This document shows, piece by piece, positions 52,953 to 61,330 of a stretch of 64,000 nt of DNA. Origin of the DNA: Marinomonas spartinae (GTDB taxonomy: Bacteria > Pseudomonadota > Gammaproteobacteria > Pseudomonadales > Marinomonadaceae); contig NZ_JAEMUI010000004.1 of the NCBI RefSeq assembly GCF_016461715.1, positions 222,704 through 286,703 on the forward strand. Reading direction: 5' to 3'. Below the pieces are notes generated by a model. The model was not told the origin of the DNA, searched no databases, and saw nothing but the letters and a program-made list of their open reading frames with translations. Each line of letters starts with the position of its first letter. Positions within the stretch are counted from its first letter, which is position 1. The translations under genes were made by a program, and so were the position numbers.

Positions 52953-53782
52953 ACAATCGATTATGTCGCCCGTTTTTGGTGTTCATTCCTTTTTTCATCA
53001 TCTTGGGACTGTTTCAACTGGCCCCTTTGGTTTGGGTCGTTATCAACAGTTTCATCAATAATGACGGCCATTGGTCACTGGCCAATTATCAGCAAGTGGT
53101 GAGTTCGCCATTCTACCGGCAGGCCTTTACCCATAGCTTTTTGGTATCGATTTTTTCTGCGGTGGCGGGTTTGCTCATCGCGACCATAGGCTGTGCCTCG
53201 CTCCGCCATATGCAGGGAAAAATACGCAATATCATGATTGCCTTTACCAATATGACCAGTAACTTCGCGGGTGTGCCGCTGGCGTTTGCTTTCATTATTG
53301 TCTTGGGCTTTAACGGGGCAATCACCTTGATTCTGCGCAAATGGGGATGGATAAACAGTTTTGATCTGTATGGTACTCAAGGCTTGTCCGTCGTCTATAC
53401 CTATTTTCAGATTCCGCTTGCCATGTTGTTACTCTATCCCGCGTTTGATGCCTTAAAAGTTGATTGGGAGGAGGCAGCCAGTTTATTAGGGGCTTCTCAC
53501 CGCTATTATTGGCAACATATTGCACTACCAGTTCTTAGCCCGGCGTTATTAGGCACCTTCATCATTTTATTAGCCAATGGCTTAGGTACCTATGCAACGG
53601 CTTATACTCTGACCTCAGGCAACTACAATTTGGTCACGGTGCGCATTGCTAACTTGGTCGCAGGGGATTTATTTCTGCAACCCAATCTCGCCGCTGCGAT
53701 TTCGGTCATCTTGATGTCCCTGTTAATTTTTATTACTTGTGTTAATCAATGGCTCGTTAAAAGGAGCTACCATGTCTACTAA
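52949..53782 (+). CDS. ABC transporter permease 1
   Basis: 277-aa inner-membrane permease with about six hydrophobic segments. The EAA loop that contacts the ATPase is EEAASLLGASHRYYWQHIALP (about 171-191). It starts at GTG 52949 inside the stop codon of the hydrolase gene and ends 11 nt inside the next permease. It is the PotB/PhnU-like member of the pair. Confidence 0.9.
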   Translation: MNNRLCRPFLVFIPFFIILGLFQLAPLVWVVINSFINNDGHWSLANYQQVVSSPFYRQAFTHSFLVSIFSAVAGLLIATIGCASLRHMQGKIRNIMIAFTNMTSNFAGVPLAFAFIIVLGFNGAITLILRKWGWINSFDLYGTQGLSVVYTYFQIPLAMLLLYPAFDALKVDWEEAASLLGASHRYYWQHIALPVLSPALLGTFIILLANGLGTYATAYTLTSGNYNLVTVRIANLVAGDLFLQPNLAAAISVILMSLLIFITCVNQWLVKRSYHVY

Positions 53783-54551
53783 ACGTGCGATGGCTTATCA
53801 CTATTCGGTTACCTGTTTTATCTATTTTCTGTTGCTCATTCCATTGCTCGCCACCTTGGTCTATTCCTTATGCGATCAATGGGGTGCCACCATTTTGCCC
53901 TCTGGTTTTACCTTTAAATGGTACATTCAGCTTTGGACAGATCCACGCTTTCTCACGGCACTCTATCACTCCATGACACTGGCCGTTGGGACGCTGATTC
54001 TCAGTGCCGTGTTAATTGTTCCTTGCGTGTTTGTGGTGTTTTACTACTATCCTAAGCTTGATACTGGGCTGAACATTTTGACCCTGCTGCCATTTGCTAT
54101 CCCCCCAGTGGTGTCATCCGTTGGCTTATTGCAGCTTTATTCTGATTACCCATTACTGTTAACAGGTACTCCTTGGATTCTCGTCGGTTGTTATGTGGGC
54201 ATTGCGCTACCTTTTATCTATCGTGCTGTGAACAACAACCTACGCGCCCTAAACGTGCATGACCTCATGGATGCCGCACGCCTATTAGGAGCCAGCAGTA
54301 CTCAAGCTTTTTTTAAATTGATTTTACCCAACATTCGTAAAGGCTTGATGGCGTCTTTATTTCTGTCCTTCTCTTTCCTAATTGGTGAGTTTGTCTTTGC
54401 TAACCTGCTGGCTGGCGCCAATTTTGAGACATTACAGGTCTATCTCTACAACATGCAGCAAAACAGCAGCCATTTTACTTCTGCATTGGTGATTTCATAT
54501 TTCTCCATCACCTTGATACTGACACTGCTAGCCACTCGATTTAACCGTTAG
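53772..54551 (+). CDS. ABC transporter permease 2
   Basis: 259-aa inner-membrane permease, PotC/PhnV-like, with about six hydrophobic segments and EAA-type loop MDAARLLGASSTQAFFKLILP (about 166-186). ATG 53772 has AAGGAG seven bases before it; the earlier in-frame start at 53739 is not supported. It overlaps permease 1 by 11 nt, and the ATPase gene follows 10 nt later. Confidence 0.9.
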   Translation: MSTKRAMAYHYSVTCFIYFLLLIPLLATLVYSLCDQWGATILPSGFTFKWYIQLWTDPRFLTALYHSMTLAVGTLILSAVLIVPCVFVVFYYYPKLDTGLNILTLLPFAIPPVVSSVGLLQLYSDYPLLLTGTPWILVGCYVGIALPFIYRAVNNNLRALNVHDLMDAARLLGASSTQAFFKLILPNIRKGLMASLFLSFSFLIGEFVFANLLAGANFETLQVYLYNMQQNSSHFTSALVISYFSITLILTLLATRFNR

Positions 54552-54561
54552 GACGTCATCC

Positions 54562-55575
54562 ATGAATTCAGTTGCCATTTCCCATTTAACAAAACGCTTT
54601 ACTGAAAAAACGGTCTTCTCTGATATTAATTTAACCATTCAAGACGGCGAGTTTTTCACGCTATTAGGCCCTTCTGGCTGTGGTAAATCCACACTATTAC
54701 GCTGTTTGGCAGGACTCACCCAAGTCGACAACGGAACCATACAATTAGGCGAACGGGACATCACTCACCTTGCTCCACAAAAACGAGATATTGGCATGGT
54801 GTTCCAAAGCTACGCGCTGTTTCCCAACCTCACGGTAAGAGAAAATGTCGCCTTCGGTTTGCGTATTCAAAAGCTGGATACTAAGCAAATCAAACAGCGT
54901 GTCGATGACATCCTCGCACTGGTTGAGCTAGGAGAGTTTGCCGAGCGTTATCCTCATTCTTTATCAGGCGGTCAGCGCCAACGGGTGGCGTTAGCCCGCA
55001 GCTTGGTGGTACGACCCAAAATGCTCTTACTAGATGAGCCCCTATCGGCACTTGATGCACGTATTCGCAAGCATTTACGCCAGCAAATCTGTGCCATTCA
55101 AAGGGAGTTAAAACTCACAACGGTCTTCGTCACCCACGATCAAGAAGAAGCCTTGACCATGTCGGACCGTATTGCTTTGATGAACGAAGGTAAAATCATA
55201 CAATGTGACCCACCGGAAAAGCTCTATATCGAACCAAGCTCCGACTTTACTGCCCGCTTTATGGGACAATATAACGTGCTGGATGCGGATCAAGCGCAAC
55301 AACTGTTTAAAGAATCCTATCAAGGTTCGCTCGCGATTCGCCCTGAGTCGATTTATGTCTTTGAGGATAACCGACAATACGATGAGCGATTTTCAGAGAA
55401 AATTGCCGCCACCGTCAAAAGTCACCAATTACTGGGCTCCATCATCCGTTATCAACTGATCGCCAATAATGTTGAACTTACCGTCGATCTACTCAATCGT
55501 CACGCGGAACGACTGTTTGATGTGGGAAGCGAACTCTCTATCTTGATTGATAAGTCGGCCATGCGTCATCTCTAA
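54562..55575 (+). CDS. ABC transporter ATP-binding protein
   Basis: 337-aa ATPase of the PotA/FbpC/PhnT group. Walker A is GPSGCGKST (about 38), Q-loop MVFQSYALFP, signature LSGGQRQRVALARS (about 136), Walker B MLLLDEPLSALD, and switch His in FVTHDQEEA. A C-terminal TOBE-like domain (about 255-337) is present. It closes the five-gene importer operon; a hairpin without a T-run lies 60 bp downstream. Confidence 0.94.
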   Translation: MNSVAISHLTKRFTEKTVFSDINLTIQDGEFFTLLGPSGCGKSTLLRCLAGLTQVDNGTIQLGERDITHLAPQKRDIGMVFQSYALFPNLTVRENVAFGLRIQKLDTKQIKQRVDDILALVELGEFAERYPHSLSGGQRQRVALARSLVVRPKMLLLDEPLSALDARIRKHLRQQICAIQRELKLTTVFVTHDQEEALTMSDRIALMNEGKIIQCDPPEKLYIEPSSDFTARFMGQYNVLDADQAQQLFKESYQGSLAIRPESIYVFEDNRQYDERFSEKIAATVKSHQLLGSIIRYQLIANNVELTVDLLNRHAERLFDVGSELSILIDKSAMRHL

Positions 55576-55635
55576 TCTATAGCAGGTAGGAACAAATAGC
55601 CAAACGCTCTGAAAAAAGGATACAGTTATCATCCC

Positions 55636-55673
55636 CTATCAAGTCGCTGGATTCGCTGCAGCGGCTTGAATAG
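55636..55673. terminator. Hairpin after the ABC operon
   Basis: CTATCAAGTCGCTG pairs with CAGCGGCTTGAATAG with one G-T pair and one bulged A. No T-run follows, so its termination strength is uncertain. It lies between the ATPase gene and the convergent 63-aa gene. Confidence 0.5.
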
Positions 55674-55687
55674 GAGTTGAGAAGCTC

Positions 55688-55879
55688 TTAGGGAAGGTCG
55701 TGACGATTCGAATTATAAGGAGGTAACCCCATATCTCGTTTAACAAAATCCGGTAGATGACGAGATGACTGCTGTATATTCTGCTCTTTACGATAGATTT
55801 CCTTATCCTGTCTTTTTTTCTTTTGGTCTTTATACCATTTGATTATTTTTTGGTTTAACCATAACAATAATGTCCACAT
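55688..55879 (-). CDS. Small DUF1127-like protein, 63 aa
   Basis: Small basic protein. The N-terminus (MWTLLLWLNQKIIKWYKD) is an amphipathic helix rich in aromatic and basic residues, a Lys/Gln-rich middle follows, and the C-terminus LPDFVKRDMGLPPY resembles the DUF1127 end (L.D..LrDiGL). ATG 55879 follows AAGGAG by seven bases; the frame is open upstream to 55960. It lies next to and divergent from a LysR gene. DUF1127 proteins are linked to RNA and phosphate regulation in some bacteria; a role here is not established. Confidence 0.72.
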   Translation of the reverse strand: MWTLLLWLNQKIIKWYKDQKKKRQDKEIYRKEQNIQQSSRHLPDFVKRDMGLPPYNSNRHDLP

Positions 55880-56011
55880 AGCCTTCTCTCCTTGTCTGTA
55901 GGCTTGTATTATTAAAAAGAAATGCATAAAAAACGAACGTTGTATTCTTACGATATACATTAGAAAATCTTATATACTGCTGTTTTCGACCACCCCACAT
56001 GGACGCCACCC

Positions 56012-56956
56012 ATGAACACACGAGTTTCCCATCTCAAAGCCACACATTATTTCTGTATTGCCAGTCAAACTTTGAGTTACACCAAGGCAGCCCAGCAACT
56101 CCACGTATCCCAAGCCGCCGTCAGCCAACAAATTCGCTTATTGGAAGACTATTTAGGGGTACCTTTGTTTTATCGTCATGGCCGGGAAATGCGCTTAACG
56201 CGCCAAGGGCAACAATTGTCATCCCACCTGACTCAAGCGTTTGATCATATTCAAAAAGGCTTAGACAGTGTCAAACTCGAACCCTTAGAAGGGATTTTGG
56301 AAGTATCGGGTTTACAGAGTTTCGTATCCTTATGGTTGATGCCCAGATTATGGCGTTTCTCGGATCTGCACCAAGAAATTACAGTAAAGCTCTTTTCATC
56401 CGATGAACGAGAAGACATTCACTCCGGTAAAATAGACGTCATTATTGATAACAAGCTAACCAACGACAAAGAAGACATTGTTCAACAACGCTTATTATCT
56501 TCAGAGGTAATTCCCGTCTGTTCGCCCTTATTAGAAGCTCGAATTGGTTTTTATCATGCATCAGACCTATTGAAATGCTGGATGATTCAAGTTGATGATC
56601 CAGCCTATCAATGGAAGGTGTGGTTTGCTGAGCAGTCAATCTGTCCGATACGTACAGGTAATATTCCTTGGGCCGAAGTGAACTCTTGGTACATGGGCAT
56701 CAGTGCAGTGAAAGCAGGGCACGGAGTGTTCCTATGCCCACGCTTTTTAGTAGAAGAAGAATTACAAGAAGGGACATTGGTAGAGGCCTTTCCTAAAGCC
56801 ATTAATCAACCAATAGAGTTCTACGCCACCTACGCAAAAAGCTCCCCGAAAAAAGCACGCATTGAAGCCTTTGTTGATTGGACGCTCCTAGAAACCGAAC
56901 GAAAAAATAAAAAACCCTCGGCGGATCACCCCCATCAAGCTCTGCCTTGGCCCTAA
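56012..56956 (+). CDS. LysR-family regulator, GcvA-like
   Basis: 314-aa LysR regulator. The HTH is about residues 8-66 (LSYTKAAQQLHVSQAAVSQQ, then IRLLEDYLGVPLFYR), followed by an effector-binding domain with the GcvA-group pattern (EGILEVSGLQSFVSLWLMPRLWRF, near 90). It follows the ABC operon and is divergent from the 63-aa gene, so it could regulate that ABC operon or the small gene. It ends 6 bp from the convergent sugar kinase gene. The effector is unknown. Confidence 0.9.
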   Translation: MNTRVSHLKATHYFCIASQTLSYTKAAQQLHVSQAAVSQQIRLLEDYLGVPLFYRHGREMRLTRQGQQLSSHLTQAFDHIQKGLDSVKLEPLEGILEVSGLQSFVSLWLMPRLWRFSDLHQEITVKLFSSDEREDIHSGKIDVIIDNKLTNDKEDIVQQRLLSSEVIPVCSPLLEARIGFYHASDLLKCWMIQVDDPAYQWKVWFAEQSICPIRTGNIPWAEVNSWYMGISAVKAGHGVFLCPRFLVEEELQEGTLVEAFPKAINQPIEFYATYAKSSPKKARIEAFVDWTLLETERKNKKPSADHPHQALPWP

Positions 56957-56962
56957 TGCAGT

Positions 56963-57874
56963 TTAGTCAGTGAATAGATCTGACGGAATAATCGCGCCAC
57001 GCTGCTGGATCACTTGCGCCGCTATAGTATGCGCTTTAAGAGCCGCTTCTTTAGGGCTAGCCCCCTGAAGAAGCCCTGCGATATAGCCACCATTGAATGA
57101 ATCTCCAGCCCCAGTGGTATCAATCGGTGTAATACCTGGTAAGGCAGGCACGAGCGTTTTCTCTGACGCAATAAAACAACCTTTTGCCCCCATTTTGACA
57201 ATCACATCACCAGCTCCCTGTGCTAACCAGAAAGCCGTCACCGTATCGGCGCTATTTAGGTCCTGCAGTGCCTCTTCGTCTTCTAGGGTCGTCATGACAA
57301 TCGCTCCCGTTTTCGCTAGGGCTTGGAAGCTTGCTAATGCGTCGCGTTTTGATTCCCATAAAGCGGGGCGATAATTCGGATCAAAAATCACCTGACGACC
57401 CTGTTCTTTCAACGTATCGATTAACAACGCTCGATCATTAGGTGGTAAGATCGCCAACGAAATACCCGATAGATAAACCGTTGAGAAGGATTCTAACGAC
57501 GCTAACAAACGATGACCCTCTTGCCCTTGGAACAGGCTTTTCGCCGCCGATTGTGAACGCCAATAGGTAAAATAGCGCTCCCCGTGGACATCGTTTTCGA
57601 CTAAATAAAGCCCCACAGTGCAACCATCCATCTGACGGATGTATTGTGTATCAAGGCCCACGTTTTCTAAGGTTTGCACAAGTTCCTGACTCAACACATC
57701 CTTACCAACAGCGGTCATATAACTAACACGTTCATCTGTACCTAAAATATGCTTCAAATAGTAAGCTGTATTGAAAGTGTCCCCAGCGAAGCCTTTTTTT
57801 AATTGGTCAGGCTGATCCGATGCCATCAGTTCCACCATGCATTCACCAATGCAGACCACAGAACAATGTGTCAT
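56963..57874 (-). CDS. kdgK: PfkB-family sugar kinase, 2-keto-3-deoxygluconate kinase-like
   Basis: 303-aa ribokinase-fold kinase. It opens VVCIGECMVELM, has the substrate region KGFAGDTFNTAYYLKHILG, a lid strand YFTYWRSQSAAKSLF, and the PfkB signature with catalytic Asp in DTTGAGDSFNGGYIAG (about 247). This pattern fits KdgK, which phosphorylates 2-dehydro-3-deoxygluconate. ATG 57874 follows GAGGA by seven bases; the frame runs up to 57931. No aldolase (eda) is adjacent. The LysR gene and TRAP operon to the right could supply a related sugar acid. Fructokinase-like activity is less likely. Confidence 0.8.
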   Translation of the reverse strand: MTHCSVVCIGECMVELMASDQPDQLKKGFAGDTFNTAYYLKHILGTDERVSYMTAVGKDVLSQELVQTLENVGLDTQYIRQMDGCTVGLYLVENDVHGERYFTYWRSQSAAKSLFQGQEGHRLLASLESFSTVYLSGISLAILPPNDRALLIDTLKEQGRQVIFDPNYRPALWESKRDALASFQALAKTGAIVMTTLEDEEALQDLNSADTVTAFWLAQGAGDVIVKMGAKGCFIASEKTLVPALPGITPIDTTGAGDSFNGGYIAGLLQGASPKEAALKAHTIAAQVIQQRGAIIPSDLFTD

Positions 57875-58018
57875 TGTGTTTTCCTCATCGATGGATCGTT
57901 GAGTTTTGCTAAATAGATAAATGCCACACAACCTACAATGCTAAGCTAAATGATAGGGTAGTTATGGGATAAACTTGCTACCCAATAAGCATGCTATTAA
58001 TTCGTACGGGATCTCTGA

Positions 58019-58963
58019 TCAGTAAGGTGCTTCATCTATCTGTTCCAAATCGAAGACACTACGAATTTGATTCATAAACAACTCGCGTGGTTTATTAGGC
58101 TGGGCGGTTTTTTTAGTCGTCACGGCGACCCCTAGGTTGTAGTGGCGTGTCTGAGTCGCAACGGCGACAATCTGCCCAGCGTCCACATATGGCTTGGCGT
58201 ACAACTCTGGCAAAAAGCCAATATAACGACCTGATAGAATCAAAGCTAAACGGCTGTCATAAAAATAACTGATAGCCGCCAATTTCACATGGGATATTTG
58301 TTCGCTGGCTTGTTCATGGTGTTTCAAGCCTGCGTGGGAAGCGGGGAAATGGTCTATCTCTTGTTCTTGCTTTTTCTTCGACATAGCCACGAGCGGATGA
58401 TCTTTTTCCGCATACACAAAGCAGTTGTCGCTGTATAAATGGATGTAGTCCAAGCCATCTAACTTGCGGTGATAGGGAATAAAGCCCACATCCGCCTCAT
58501 CATTGAGAATCATCCTTTCAATATTCGTCATAGACGCCACATTCGTGGTAATAAATACTTCTGGTGCCGCTTGGGAAAAAGCGCGAATCAGCTCAGGGAA
58601 GCGGCTGCGCGAATCCAAACTCACTTTATCCGATAAGGCAATGCGCAACTGTCCAGTTAAACTGGCATTCAGGTTATTCACTGTGGTACGAAAGGCGTCC
58701 AGCGACTCCAATAATTGTTCCGTCATTTGGTAAATAATGACACCTTCTTCCGTTAGGGAAAAACCGCCTCGACCACGCTTACAAAGCACTAGGTTCAAAC
58801 GGGACTCTAAATTTGAAATATGCAAACTGATGGTTGAACGGCCAATATTAAGGGCGGTTTCTGCCGCCGAAAAACCACCGCAATCCACCACGGTTTTAAA
58901 TACCTTTAATTGCTTGATTTCGTAGTCACCAACCTGACCCAACGAATAATTCTTTGTGCTCAT
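58019..58963 (-). CDS. LysR-family regulator, divergent from TRAP operon 2
   Basis: 314-aa LysR regulator. The HTH is about 17-75 (LKVFKTVVDCGGFSAAETAL then NIGRSTISLHISNLESRLN), followed by the effector domain (LTGQLRIALSDKVSLDSRSRFPEL). It stands divergent from dctP2 across about 660 bp, the usual arrangement for control of an adjacent uptake operon. It is also close to the kinase gene on its own strand. Confidence 0.9.
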   Translation of the reverse strand: MSTKNYSLGQVGDYEIKQLKVFKTVVDCGGFSAAETALNIGRSTISLHISNLESRLNLVLCKRGRGGFSLTEEGVIIYQMTEQLLESLDAFRTTVNNLNASLTGQLRIALSDKVSLDSRSRFPELIRAFSQAAPEVFITTNVASMTNIERMILNDEADVGFIPYHRKLDGLDYIHLYSDNCFVYAEKDHPLVAMSKKKQEQEIDHFPASHAGLKHHEQASEQISHVKLAAISYFYDSRLALILSGRYIGFLPELYAKPYVDAGQIVAVATQTRHYNLGVAVTTKKTAQPNKPRELFMNQIRSVFDLEQIDEAPY

Positions 58964-59621
58964 GGCTCCCCCTGATAGCGATATCGCACTTTTTGTAAGT
59001 CATTATTTTCTTAGTGCAATCCACAGCAAAGTCTACCAGAAGCCCTGATAGAAAGGGGATAGCATGAAGACGAATAGCAGACAAATATCACCACAAATGG
59101 ATACAGATAATAAGCAGTACTAAATAAGACAACAAAAACACACTCAGACCAGTCAGAAAACAAAGGCTGTGATATATAGCAAAGCCACTTTCAATAAGAT
59201 GGTTACCAGAGGAAGGGAAGCACTAATAGAGTGCATTGATGATTGTTACGCTTACACTTCTTGCTTGATTTTGCTGTACAAGTGCTGGAAAGCAGTAAAC
59301 TGATACCGCATCTTACTGTATAAAATTAGTCATATATGTCAATTTATTGTCATTATATTGATATCGATTAAAAGTCGATCTTTCAACTAATTTTGCACCA
59401 TATTGAGTCGGTTTTTATCCAAGATAGTGCATAAAAAGAAACGCCATTTATTTGATTTATTTGTATTTTTTATAGTTTTACTTTGTTTGGTGAAAACAAA
59501 ACTTTAGGTGGATAAGGCACGATTTAACCTTTTAATGGTTTTTGAAAACATCAAAATAAGGACGAGATGTTATATTTTTGTCACATTTCTTTGCAAAATC
59601 CAATAATAAGGAAGTCATTTC
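58964..59621. other. Long AT-rich intergenic region before TRAP operon 2
   Basis: About 660 bp, strongly AT-rich in its right half. I find no ORF with a good start. A small inverted repeat (ATCGA/TCGAT, 59363-59379) and a half-site resembling an NtrC box (TGCACCATATTG near 59394) are visible but neither is convincing. The region must contain the divergent LysR and dctP promoters; AAGGAAG precedes the dctP ATG. Confidence 0.5.
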
Positions 59622-60659
59622 ATGCTTAAGACCGTAAAAAAACTAAAACAGCACCTAGTAGCAAGCTCTCTCGCCGTCGCTCTTAGCGTCGGAGCAATCG
59701 CTTCAACTGCCGTTCATGCCGCTGAGTACAACTGGCGTTTTGCTAACCTATACAGCCGTGGTACTGCTTTCGGTGCGGTCTACGAAGATTTGGCGAAAAA
59801 CATTGAAGTTATGTCTAACGGCCGAATTAAAGTGCAAGTGCTTTACTCTGGCGAAGGTGTCGGCTCTTCTGGTATTTTTGGTGCGGTAAAAACGGGCCTA
59901 ATCACCATGGGCGCACCATTTCAATCCCTAAACGCTGGGGAACTACCCGCTGGTATCGTGGAAATCGGTCTTCCTGGTGGCACTGATGATGTGGGCGATC
60001 TAAGTACTTTGTTTTACGAAAAAGGCTGGGCGCCCATTCTGAAAAAAGCCTATGGCGCGCAAGGCCTTGTTTGGCTTGACCCTTACATTCAGCCAGCGGT
60101 TTACATCATCACCAAAAAACCTATTAACTCCATTGCTGATTTCAAAGGCTTAAAAATCCGTGCGCCAGGCGCTTACGGTAAATTCCTACGTAACCTAGGT
60201 GCCTCTCCAGTGTCTTTGGCTTGGTCTGAAATCTACACAAGCCTTTCTACTGGCGTTATCGATGGTTCTATAGGCTCTAACATGATTGACCACCGCGATG
60301 GTAACCATGTTGAAGTGGCAAAATACATGTACCCACTTCCTCTAGCGGGCGCTCAAGTGTTGCCAATCATCGTCAACCAAAACGCTTGGAATAAACTTCC
60401 AGCTGACTTAAAAGCGATTGTTAAAGCTGCGACAGCTGTTCACGCTCAAGAGCAAATGACTAAGTCTCGTTTGTGGGAATCTCAAGCCGTTGCGGATATG
60501 GAAGCAAAAGGCTTGAAATGGAGCCCAGAGCCAAGTGCAGCAGATAAAGCAGAATGGAAAGCGGCGGGTGCGAAATTGATGGACGAATACGCGGCTCAAG
60601 ATGAGTACAGCAAAGAGTTGATCGATATTCTTCGTAAAGATCAAGCTAGCAACCAATAA
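59622..60659 (+). CDS. dctP: TRAP transporter periplasmic binding protein DctP (second system)
   Basis: 345-aa secreted binding protein. The signal peptide (about 1-34) ends VHAAEYNW. The DctP block is LKIRAPGAYGKFLRNLGASP with its substrate-contacting arginine, followed by LAWSEIYTSLSTGVIDGSIG. AAGGAAG precedes the ATG. It belongs to a complete dctPQM operon with a divergent LysR. It is not a close copy of the 961-1977 DctP. The nearby KDG-type kinase hints at a sugar-acid ligand, but this is only context. Confidence 0.93.
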   Translation: MLKTVKKLKQHLVASSLAVALSVGAIASTAVHAAEYNWRFANLYSRGTAFGAVYEDLAKNIEVMSNGRIKVQVLYSGEGVGSSGIFGAVKTGLITMGAPFQSLNAGELPAGIVEIGLPGGTDDVGDLSTLFYEKGWAPILKKAYGAQGLVWLDPYIQPAVYIITKKPINSIADFKGLKIRAPGAYGKFLRNLGASPVSLAWSEIYTSLSTGVIDGSIGSNMIDHRDGNHVEVAKYMYPLPLAGAQVLPIIVNQNAWNKLPADLKAIVKAATAVHAQEQMTKSRLWESQAVADMEAKGLKWSPEPSAADKAEWKAAGAKLMDEYAAQDEYSKELIDILRKDQASNQ

Positions 60660-60682
60660 GTTAACTCGCTTTACCAAAGCAG

Positions 60683-60720
60683 GGCAGCCAGTGATTCTTA
60701 ATGAATCCGCCAAGGTTGCC
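60683..60720 (+). promoter_or_regulatory. Intercistronic hairpin/attenuator between dctP and dctQ
   Basis: GGCAGCC pairs with GGTTGCC (one G-T) enclosing an inner GATTC/GAATC stem; TTCGCTTTTTT follows. It could act as a partial terminator that lowers dctQM relative to dctP, paralleling the hairpin in the first TRAP operon. Confidence 0.5.
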
Positions 60721-60739
60721 TTCGCTTTTTTCGCTCTAC

Positions 60740-60772
60740 CCTAACAGGTATAAACATCCTAACAGGTATAAA
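60740..60772 (+). repeat. 15-bp direct repeat in the dctQ leader
   Basis: CCTAACAGGTATAAA occurs twice with an 18-bp period, the second copy ending 3 bp before the dctQ ATG. Each copy carries an AGG, so the duplication doubles the candidate ribosome-binding site. Confidence 0.7.
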
Positions 60773-60775
60773 ACC

Positions 60776-61330
60776 ATGATAATGACTGCGATCAGGCGCT
60801 ACTGCCTAGGAGTCCACGCATTGGTGGCTTTCATCGGGAAATCTGTATCCTATTTGATGCCAATTTTAGCATTTGTTGTCGCATTTGAAGTCTTTTGCCG
60901 CTACATCCTAAACCATCCGACCGTTTGGGCTCACGATACCGCACTGTTTATTTTTGGCTACATTGCTGCACTTGGCGGCGCTTATGTCCAACAACAACGT
61001 GCTCATATCAATGTTGATATTTTGTACAACAAAGTATCACCTCGTATGCGCAGTTTGTTCAATATGATTTCATTCATTCTAGCCCTCTTCTTTGTTTTAT
61101 TAGTTCTAAAAATGAGCTTTGGTAAATTCGAAGAAGCGCTGGAATTTAACTACCGTCGTCAAAGTGAATGGGCACCGCATATGCACCATTACTGGTTGAT
61201 GATGTCAGTCGCAAGTGGATTGCTCGCCCTTCAACTTTCAAGCGACTGGATAGAAGAGTGTTACCACCTGTTTACGGGCAAGCAATTTCTACCAGATAAC
61301 ATCCGAGACACAGAGGAAAACGCCCAATGA
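60776..61330 (+). CDS. dctQ: TRAP transporter small permease DctQ (second system)
   Basis: 184-aa small permease with four hydrophobic segments (about 22-44, 60-78, 102-125, 142-162). CRYILNHPTVWAHDTALFIFGY matches the DctQ core. ATG 60776 is chosen because the longer frame from 60701 runs through the attenuator and direct repeats; ATG 60782 is also possible. The stop overlaps the dctM start (ATGATGA). Confidence 0.9.
   Translation: MIMTAIRRYCLGVHALVAFIGKSVSYLMPILAFVVAFEVFCRYILNHPTVWAHDTALFIFGYIAALGGAYVQQQRAHINVDILYNKVSPRMRSLFNMISFILALFFVLLVLKMSFGKFEEALEFNYRRQSEWAPHMHHYWLMMSVASGLLALQLSSDWIEECYHLFTGKQFLPDNIRDTEENAQ

Noticed and set aside
59394..59410. NtrC-type site upstream of TRAP operon 2
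   Set aside because: Only the left half (TGCACCATATTG) matches; the right half is absent and no sigma-54 -24/-12 pair follows.
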